Assembly: GCA_023253435.1 (NCBI GenBank)
Contig: JALRGJ010000075.1
Span: 1 to 5,925 of the forward strand
Reading direction: 5' to 3'
Length of the DNA: 5,925 nucleotides
Origin: Ilumatobacteraceae bacterium
GTDB lineage: Bacteria > Actinomycetota > Acidimicrobiia > Acidimicrobiales > Ilumatobacteraceae
Shown here: positions 1 to 4,252 of the stretch, piece after piece
Layout of the letters: each line of letters opens with the position of its first letter
Position numbering within the stretch: the first letter of the stretch is position 1
Made by a program: the position numbers and the translations under genes
Notes under the pieces: generated by a model
Seen by the model: only the letters and a program-made list of their open reading frames with translations
The model's database searches: none
What the model was told of the DNA's origin: nothing

Positions 1-168
1 CGTCAATCCCCCCATCGATGAATTTCCATCAAGAGGAAGAGTTGCCTGGTTAATACGGTCTAACTGCCACGGCTGATCTGCCGGTGCTGATTGTGCAGAA
101 GAAAACGGAGTGATTGCAACTACACATGTAGCCATCATGACTACAGCAAGTGAGCGCAATTTCTTCAC
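1..168 (-). CDS. Secreted serine protease, subtilisin-like (S8), N-terminal fragment
   Basis: This is the 5' end of a minus-strand gene that runs off the left edge; 56 codons are visible, starting at a GTG. Residues 1-30 form a classic Sec signal peptide: a basic start (MKKLR), a hydrophobic core (SLAVVMMATCVVAI) and a small-residue cleavage region (SSAQSAPA). The next segment, PWQLDRINQATLPLDG (33-48), resembles the mature N-terminus of proteinase K/aqualysin-type subtilisins, which typically read PWGLDRIDQ..LPL. From that I infer an exported S8 endopeptidase, but the Asp/His/Ser triad lies outside the window and cannot be checked. Oddly, the mature-like segment follows the signal peptide directly, leaving no room for the usual inhibitor I9 propeptide. 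The GTG start is favoured because it gives a complete signal peptide and sits 6 nt after a TACCCT -10 hexamer. The gene is divergent from trhO. Any other exported protein with this motif remains possible. Confidence 0.62.
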   Translation of the reverse strand, partial: MKKLRSLAVVMMATCVVAITPFSSAQSAPADQPWQLDRINQATLPLDGNSSMGGLT

Positions 169-174
169 ACTCTC

Positions 175-180
175 AGGGTA
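175..180 (-). promoter_or_regulatory. -10 element of the S8-like protease gene, leaderless type
   Basis: On the minus strand the hexamer TACCCT is followed by 6 nt (GAGAGT) and then the GTG start at 168. This places the hexamer at -12 to -7 if transcription starts on the start codon, the normal position for actinobacterial leaderless genes with a TANNNT -10. No good -35 is visible; a TTGAGT lies 22 nt upstream, which is too far. No usable Shine-Dalgarno spacing exists. Confidence 0.5.
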
Positions 181-182
181 TC

Positions 183-198
183 TGTGAATGTGTTCACG
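183..198. promoter_or_regulatory. CRP/GlxR-like palindromic operator candidate
   Basis: The site reads TGTGA-N6-TCACG, one base from the CRP-family consensus TGTGA-N6-TCACA used by E. coli CRP and actinobacterial GlxR/Crp. Its core is a perfect inverted repeat, GTGAA-TGTG-TTCAC (184-197). It lies in the 92-bp divergent region. It is only 2 bp upstream of the protease gene's -10 hexamer, a position suited to repression of that gene, and 62 bp upstream of the trhO start, where activation would be possible. No CRP-type regulator is encoded in the window, so binding is inferred from the motif alone. Confidence 0.4.
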
Positions 199-260
199 AT
201 GGACTCAACCTCTTAATACCTAAGTACCAAAGTGTGGAGACATCATCTGCGGTTATTACG

Positions 261-1148
261 ATGTATGGCATAGAACAGCCAAAGATTCTTCTCTATTACA
301 AATTCACTCCCATCCCAGACCCAGTAGCTATACGCATGTGGCAACGGGCCTTGTGTCTACGGCTTGGGCTAAAAGGCCGCATCATTATTTCTAAAGACGG
401 GATCAATGGCACCGTAGGTGGCCCCATTATGGCCATTAAGTACTACCTCCGAGAAACACGAGAGTACGAACCATTTAGGGACATCGACTTCAAATGGTCG
501 GATGGAAATGGTGACGATTTCCCTCGACTCTCCGTACGAGTGCGACCAGAAATTGTGACATTTGGTGTGCCCGATGAGATCAAAGTAGATGAACACGGCA
601 TTGTTGGCGGCGGTGTGCACCTTTCACCGGAAGAAGTTAACCAACTAGTGGAAAAACGTGGCACCGATGTTGTGTTTTTTGATGGGCGCAATGCATTTGA
701 AGCGCGCATTGGCAAATTCAAAAATGCAATTGTTCCTATGGTGGGGACAACGCCCGATTTTGTGAAAGAACTTGACAGCGGAAAATTTGATCACCTGAAA
801 GACAAACCCATTGTCACCTATTGCACTGGCGGAATCAGATGTGAAGTGCTTTCCATGGTGATGAAAAATCGAGGCTTTAAAGAGGTGTACCAGATTGAGG
901 GTGGCATCGTTCGGTATACAGACAAATACAAAGATAAAAGTCTGTGGGACGGTTCTCTCTATGTGTTTGATAACAGACTAAAAATTGACTTCAGTAGTGA
1001 TCCACATGTCATTGGGGAATGCGATCGCTGTGGTGGCCCCACAAATCAATTCTATAACTGTGAAAAATTAGATTGCAGAAAACGCATCTTGGTGTGCGAT
1101 TCCTGCATAGAAAAAGACAGCATTGTCCGTTGCCCAGAAGGTCACTAA
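261..1148 (+). CDS. trhO: tRNA uridine(34) hydroxylase, rhodanese family (TrhO/YceA)
   Basis: TrhO hydroxylates U34 in the anticodon wobble position of a set of tRNAs, giving 5-hydroxyuridine with O2 as oxygen source; it acts in the cytoplasm. The 295-residue protein has the full family layout: an N-terminal acylphosphatase-like domain (about 7-105, with PKILLYYKFTPIPDP and SKDGINGTVGG), a rhodanese domain (about 120-222) with the active-site loop CTGGIRCE (Cys188, second Cys194), and a cysteine-rich C-terminus with seven cysteines (254, 257, 267, 272, 279, 282, 291) that may bind metal. The reading frame stays open back to an ATG at 150, but that start would overlap the divergent protease gene and its promoter and would add 37 residues absent from the family. 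The ATG at 261 leaves six residues before the conserved PKI and is preferred. A GGAGA lies 20 nt upstream, too far for normal initiation. The gene ends 4 bp from the convergent crotonase gene. Confidence 0.93.
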   Translation: MYGIEQPKILLYYKFTPIPDPVAIRMWQRALCLRLGLKGRIIISKDGINGTVGGPIMAIKYYLRETREYEPFRDIDFKWSDGNGDDFPRLSVRVRPEIVTFGVPDEIKVDEHGIVGGGVHLSPEEVNQLVEKRGTDVVFFDGRNAFEARIGKFKNAIVPMVGTTPDFVKELDSGKFDHLKDKPIVTYCTGGIRCEVLSMVMKNRGFKEVYQIEGGIVRYTDKYKDKSLWDGSLYVFDNRLKIDFSSDPHVIGECDRCGGPTNQFYNCEKLDCRKRILVCDSCIEKDSIVRCPEGH

Positions 1149-1152
1149 ATTT

Positions 1153-1911
1153 TTACTTGCCAATCTTTTTAGCAACGGCGCCCAAACGTGACGCAAACCA
1201 AGGTTGTTTGGTGCTCCACAGCTGTGGCTCCAACTCCCGCTTCACAGCATCGGGATGATTATCAACGTCGGCCATATCTTTAATAGTGCTCTTCACCGCC
1301 TCAAGGAGAGGCCGTGGAACTTCAGCTGCCTTTGCGGCAATTCGTTGTGCTTCAACAAGCAACTGATCGTCGTCGACACATTTCCATGCAAGACCAATCC
1401 GTTCCGCCTCTTCACCATTGAGCACCTCTCCAAAGACAACAGTTGCAAATGCTGCTTGGGGCCCAGCAATGCGGCGCAGCATCCATGTGTGTCCTCCACC
1501 TGGGTGAATGCCTAATTGAAGAAAACGTGTATCAAACTTTGCACGGCGCGCAGCAATTCTGATGTCGCACCCAAGAGCAAGGTTCATGCCAGCTCCCACT
1601 GCTGCTCCATTGACAGCCGCCACCGTTGGCAGAGGCGAACGAGCAATCCGCAAAAACCCCTCATAGATCACACCAAGGCTCTCCCCAGTTGCTGTGGCAA
1701 GGTTGCCAAGGTTTGCACCTGCACAAAATGCAGGAGCTGCTCCGGTGACAACCAGTGCGCCAATTTCAGGATCACCTTCAATTCGATCCATTGCGCCAAT
1801 AATTTCCTCCACCATGGGTGCAGTAAGCGTGTTGCGCTCATCGGGATTATTCAGTGTGAGAGTGGCTACTCGGTCTGTGACCGTAACTGTGACAAGGCTC
1901 ATGCTCTCCAT
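1153..1911 (-). CDS. Crotonase-fold (enoyl-CoA hydratase/isomerase family) protein A, catalytic glutamates absent
   Basis: This 252-residue protein has the normal length and layout of the crotonase superfamily, which binds acyl-CoA and stabilises enolate intermediates in an oxyanion hole. Visible marks, numbered from the inner Met (residue 4 of the long form), are VTVTDRVATLTLNNPDERNTL at the N-terminus, the first oxyanion-hole segment PAFCAGANLG (57-66), the second segment VNGAAVGAGMNLALGCD (97-113) and FDTRFLQLGIHPGGGHTW (123-140). At the two glutamate positions of true hydratases (Glu144 and Glu164 in rat mitochondrial ECH) it has Asn107 and Phe127, so ordinary hydration of enoyl-CoA is doubtful. 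An isomerase, hydrolase-like or other activity is possible; the substrate is unknown. Two starts compete: ATG at 1911, with a poor -10 (TATCGG) 9 nt upstream, and ATG at 1902, with GGAGAG just before it but only 3 nt from GGAG to the ATG. The gene is divergent from its paralog B. Confidence 0.88.
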   Translation of the reverse strand: MESMSLVTVTVTDRVATLTLNNPDERNTLTAPMVEEIIGAMDRIEGDPEIGALVVTGAAPAFCAGANLGNLATATGESLGVIYEGFLRIARSPLPTVAAVNGAAVGAGMNLALGCDIRIAARRAKFDTRFLQLGIHPGGGHTWMLRRIAGPQAAFATVVFGEVLNGEEAERIGLAWKCVDDDQLLVEAQRIAAKAAEVPRPLLEAVKSTIKDMADVDNHPDAVKRELEPQLWSTKQPWFASRLGAVAKKIGK

Positions 1912-1950
1912 GTTCGCACACCGATAAGGCCCACCCCACGGTTGCTGACC

Positions 1951-1956
1951 TACCGT
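1951..1956 (+). promoter_or_regulatory. -10 element of crotonase gene B, leaderless type
   Basis: The hexamer TACCGT is followed by exactly 6 nt (AGAGGC) and then the ATG at 1963. The AGAGG could be mistaken for a Shine-Dalgarno, but it is separated from the ATG by a single base, too close to work. This favours leaderless transcription. The last five bases of the hexamer also form the right arm of an inverted repeat, ACGGT-N9-ACCGT (1938-1956), which may be chance or a small operator in this 51-bp divergent region. Confidence 0.5.
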
Positions 1957-1962
1957 AGAGGC

Positions 1963-2745
1963 ATGAGCACAGATGTTGTCCTATATGAGGTGAGCGAACG
2001 CATTGCCACCATTACCTTGAATCGCCCAGAGAAGCGCAATGCTCTCAGTAGTGAAGTACTGAGGGTTTTGCCCCAAATGATGACTCAGGCAGATCACGAT
2101 GAAAATGTTGATGTCATCATCCTCACTGGATCTGATCCTGCCTTTTGCGCTGGTCTAGACCTCAAAGAATTGGGTGATACTGCGGGCAACTTAAGTGGTA
2201 CCGGCGCAGATGGCAGCAAAAACGCAAGTGGAGTGCGTGGCCCCTTCCCTCCGCTTTCTAAGCCTTTAATTGGCGCCATTAACGGCATGGCAATTACTGG
2301 AGGTTTTGAACTGGCGTTGAATTGTGACTTTCTCATTGCATCTGAGAATGCAAAATTTGGAGATACTCACTCGCGAGTAGGCGTGATGCCTGGATGGGGC
2401 CTCACTGTGATGCTTCCTCAAGCAATCGGTGTGCGCCGTGCCCGAGAGATGAGTTTTACCGGCAACTTTATGGACGCACACGAAGCTCTGAGTTTTGGTT
2501 TAGTGAATCATGTGGTTGCACACAGTGAACTCATTCCTTTTACCCGCTCCATCGCTCTCGACATCATTGGTAATGAGCAAGACGGTGTTCGACAGATCCG
2601 CTCCACATATGCGAGCCATGCGCAAGAACTTGAAAAATGGGAAAAAGAGTCAGCCGACGGTGCTAAGTGGCGTAAAGAACAATTTGCACCTGAAAAAGTT
2701 GCTGCTCGAAGAGCAAAGATTATGGAACGCGGACGCGGACAATAA
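1963..2745 (+). CDS. Enoyl-CoA hydratase/isomerase family protein B
   Basis: This 260-residue crotonase-superfamily protein probably acts on an acyl-CoA in the cytoplasm, for example in fatty-acid or amino-acid breakdown. The order of motifs is regular: ERIATITLNRPEKRNAL (12-28), first oxyanion-hole segment PAFCAGLDLKEL (59-70), second segment INGMAITGGFELALNCD (106-122), then FGDTHSRVGVMPGWGL (132-147) and the helical C-terminal part. Glu116 matches the first catalytic glutamate (rat ECH Glu144), but the second (Glu164) is replaced by His136. This DTH.RVGV.PGWG form is, from memory, a recognisable actinobacterial subgroup annotated as enoyl-CoA hydratase with no firm substrate. The tail (about 226-260) is strongly charged, with RGRGQ at the end. 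The start at 1963 is chosen although the frame is open back to 1516, because that extension is antisense to gene A and has no crotonase content. Gene B may have arisen with A as a divergent pair; the two are clearly different sequences. Confidence 0.9.
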   Translation: MSTDVVLYEVSERIATITLNRPEKRNALSSEVLRVLPQMMTQADHDENVDVIILTGSDPAFCAGLDLKELGDTAGNLSGTGADGSKNASGVRGPFPPLSKPLIGAINGMAITGGFELALNCDFLIASENAKFGDTHSRVGVMPGWGLTVMLPQAIGVRRAREMSFTGNFMDAHEALSFGLVNHVVAHSELIPFTRSIALDIIGNEQDGVRQIRSTYASHAQELEKWEKESADGAKWRKEQFAPEKVAARRAKIMERGRGQ

Positions 2746-2756
2746 ATACCAGCGAT

Positions 2757-3146
2757 TTACTTATCACTGAGTAATTCTGCAACTGCACTCACTTCTATTC
2801 CCCCACGAGGACGTTGAGTGAGCTCTACCCTCACCCGGTGAGGCTGAGCCGTCAGCATGACTTCCCCGGCAATCTCCGCTGCAAGTGCTTCAGCAAAGAC
2901 AGCTCGATCTCTGAAACTCCAGAGATACAACTTGAGACTCTTTGACTCAATGCAGAATTTGTTGGGCACGTACTCAATGACAACATGTGAAATGTCTGGT
3001 TGCTGGGTGACAGGACACATAGAGGCAAGTTCATCGGTAGCGAACTTCACACTGCTGACATTCGCCGGTGCAGGAAACACCTCAACGTGATCAATAGGGT
3101 GACGAACGGTTTGCCCGAGAACTGTGAGTTTGGAGGTGTCGCTCAT
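2757..3146 (-). CDS. queF: NADPH-dependent 7-cyano-7-deazaguanine (preQ0) reductase
   Basis: QueF reduces the nitrile of preQ0 to the amine preQ1 with two NADPH, a step on the way to queuosine at G34 of tRNAs with GUN anticodons. The 129-residue protein matches the short, single-domain (YkvM-type) class. It shows the active-site stretch ELASMCPVTQQPD with nucleophile Cys44 and proton donor Asp51, and the QueF signature ESKSLKLYLWSF (67-78) that binds NADPH. The substrate-binding glutamate is probably Glu86 in FAEA; the histidine that precedes it in the B. subtilis enzyme (FHE) is Ala85 here. The gene begins 21 bp after the stop of the PfkB-type kinase gene on the same strand, so co-transcription is likely, although a TACCCT hexamer 8 nt before the ATG may give it its own start. 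No Shine-Dalgarno is visible. It ends 11 bp from crotonase gene B, convergent. The other que genes are not in the window. Confidence 0.93.
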   Translation of the reverse strand: MSDTSKLTVLGQTVRHPIDHVEVFPAPANVSSVKFATDELASMCPVTQQPDISHVVIEYVPNKFCIESKSLKLYLWSFRDRAVFAEALAAEIAGEVMLTAQPHRVRVELTQRPRGGIEVSAVAELLSDK

Positions 3147-3154
3147 GGCTGTAC

Positions 3155-3160
3155 AGGGTA
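3155..3160 (-). promoter_or_regulatory. Possible internal -10 element of queF
   Basis: In the 21-bp gap between the kinase stop and queF, the minus strand reads TACCCT, then 8 nt, then the ATG at 3146. It is the same hexamer as at the S8-like protease gene, with slightly longer spacing. It could start a leaderless or nearly leaderless queF mRNA in addition to read-through from the kinase gene. Confidence 0.33.
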
Positions 3161-3167
3161 CGGGCGA

Positions 3168-4208
3168 TTACTGCAGATCGGCAGGAAGTAGTGAGGCAAG
3201 TGGAACAAGCGGGCGGGGTCCAACGTGTGAAATGACTTCTGCTGCTGCGATTGCTCCGATTCGAGCACAGCTAGTGAGATCTTTTCCTTGAGTAAGACCA
3301 CGTAGAAAACCAGCAGCAAAAAGATCTCCTGCACCGGTGGTATCGACTACTTGGTTCACTGGGTGAGCAGGTACTGAATGCACATCGTCTCTCGTGACAA
3401 TGACGGATCCTTTTTCACTGCGAGTTACCGCGGCAATATGACAGTCATGACGCAGCAATTGGACTGCTTCATCAAAATTGTCGGTTTCATACAGACTCTT
3501 TAACTCATCTTCATTCGCAAACAACAGATCAATTTCATCTCTCACCAATGCACGGAAGTCGTCACGGTGTCTATCTACACAAAAGGAATCCGAAAGAGTC
3601 AGAGACACCACTCTCCCGTGAGCATGGGCCAGCGATGCCGCTTGACGGAAGGCTTGTTTAGCCTCGTCTCTGTCAAACAAATACCCTTCGAGGTACAAGA
3701 TTGCTCCCGCCGTCACTAACTCTGCATCAACATCATCAAAAGAGAGAAGGGTGGAAATTCCTAAAAATGTATTCATTGTGCGTTGCGCATCTGGTGTCAC
3801 TGCAATGATGCATCGACCTGTGGGAATGGAAGCATCTGGACCACCACTTCGAAAATCGACTCCAATGCCTGCCATATCAGCAGCAAACTCTTTGCCGAGA
3901 TCATCATTGGCAACTTTGCCAATGAATGCAACTTGACCGCCCAAACTTGCAACGCCGGCGATGGTATTTGCACCAGATCCTCCACTAGTGCGGGTACTTG
4001 AACCCACTGCAGTAGACAGATGCATTGCTCGATCAGTTTCCACGAGCGCCATAGAACCCTTCACCATTTCATTCTCATGAAGAAATGAATCATCCACCAT
4101 GGCAATCATGTCGACAAGGGCGTTACCAACGCCCACTACGTCGTATGAGATTCCCTCTTTATTGAGGAGTCCAGGGATATGAGCAGTGAATGGATGGGTT
4201 CTAGGCAC
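3168..4208 (-). CDS. PfkB-family kinase, adenosine-kinase-like
   Basis: This 346-residue ribokinase/PfkB-fold enzyme transfers phosphate from ATP to a sugar or nucleoside hydroxyl. It shows the N-terminal substrate strand YDVVGVGNALVDMIA (22-36), PfkB signature 1 TSGGSGANTIAGVASLGG (74-91), the Mg-associated NEDE (232-235) and signature 2 with the anion hole and catalytic base, DTTGAGDLFAAGFL (289-302; Asp295). The segments LYLEGYLFD, LTLSDSFCVDRHR and FANEDE fit the bacterial group annotated as adenosine kinase, which would make AMP from adenosine in salvage. The exact substrate is inferred; another nucleoside or a ketose is possible. The start is a GTG at 4208, which adds about 20 residues before the conserved strand. 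No ATG lies between, and the GTG is 6 nt after a TACCGT hexamer, so I keep it. The gene is upstream of queF in a likely two-gene unit and divergent from the M1 aminopeptidase gene. Confidence 0.87.
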   Translation of the reverse strand: MPRTHPFTAHIPGLLNKEGISYDVVGVGNALVDMIAMVDDSFLHENEMVKGSMALVETDRAMHLSTAVGSSTRTSGGSGANTIAGVASLGGQVAFIGKVANDDLGKEFAADMAGIGVDFRSGGPDASIPTGRCIIAVTPDAQRTMNTFLGISTLLSFDDVDAELVTAGAILYLEGYLFDRDEAKQAFRQAASLAHAHGRVVSLTLSDSFCVDRHRDDFRALVRDEIDLLFANEDELKSLYETDNFDEAVQLLRHDCHIAAVTRSEKGSVIVTRDDVHSVPAHPVNQVVDTTGAGDLFAAGFLRGLTQGKDLTSCARIGAIAAAEVISHVGPRPLVPLASLLPADLQ

Positions 4209-4214
4209 AAATCC

Positions 4215-4220
4215 ACGGTA
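4215..4220 (-). promoter_or_regulatory. -10 element of the PfkB-type kinase gene, leaderless type
   Basis: The minus strand reads TACCGT, then 6 nt (GGATTT), then the GTG at 4208: the same hexamer and spacing as at crotonase gene B. It overlaps a short inverted repeat, CCAC-N4-GTGG (4213-4224). It faces the aminopeptidase -10 at 4240-4245, with 19 bp between the two hexamers, so RNA polymerase could hardly occupy both at once. Confidence 0.5.
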
Positions 4221-4239
4221 GTGGAACGAGACACGCCAC

Positions 4240-4245
4240 TAGCCT
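4240..4245 (+). promoter_or_regulatory. -10 element of the M1 aminopeptidase gene, leaderless type
   Basis: The hexamer TAGCCT is followed by 7 nt (CTTTCAC) and then the GTG at 4253. No purine-rich Shine-Dalgarno is present in that gap, so a leaderless mRNA beginning at or next to the GTG is the simplest reading. No clear -35 is seen at 16-18 bp. Confidence 0.42.
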
Positions 4246-4252
4246 CTTTCAC

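Noticed and set aside
150..260. N-terminal extension of trhO from the ATG at 150
   Set aside because: It overlaps the protease gene's start and promoter on the other strand, carries no domain, and TrhO proteins begin only a few residues before PKI.
1516..1962. Long in-frame extension of 149 codons upstream of crotonase B
   Set aside because: It is antisense to crotonase gene A, is cysteine- and serine-rich with no crotonase similarity, and the -10 plus ATG at 1963 give a family-typical start.
2728..2739. Tandem CGCGGA-CGCGGA
   Set aside because: A two-copy hexamer encoding part of the Arg/Gly tail of crotonase B; chance low-complexity coding sequence.
2757..2774. Inverted repeat TTACT-N8-AGTAA at the end of queF as a terminator
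   Set aside because: Only five AT-rich base pairs, no U-tract, and it lies mostly inside the coding region; too weak to call.
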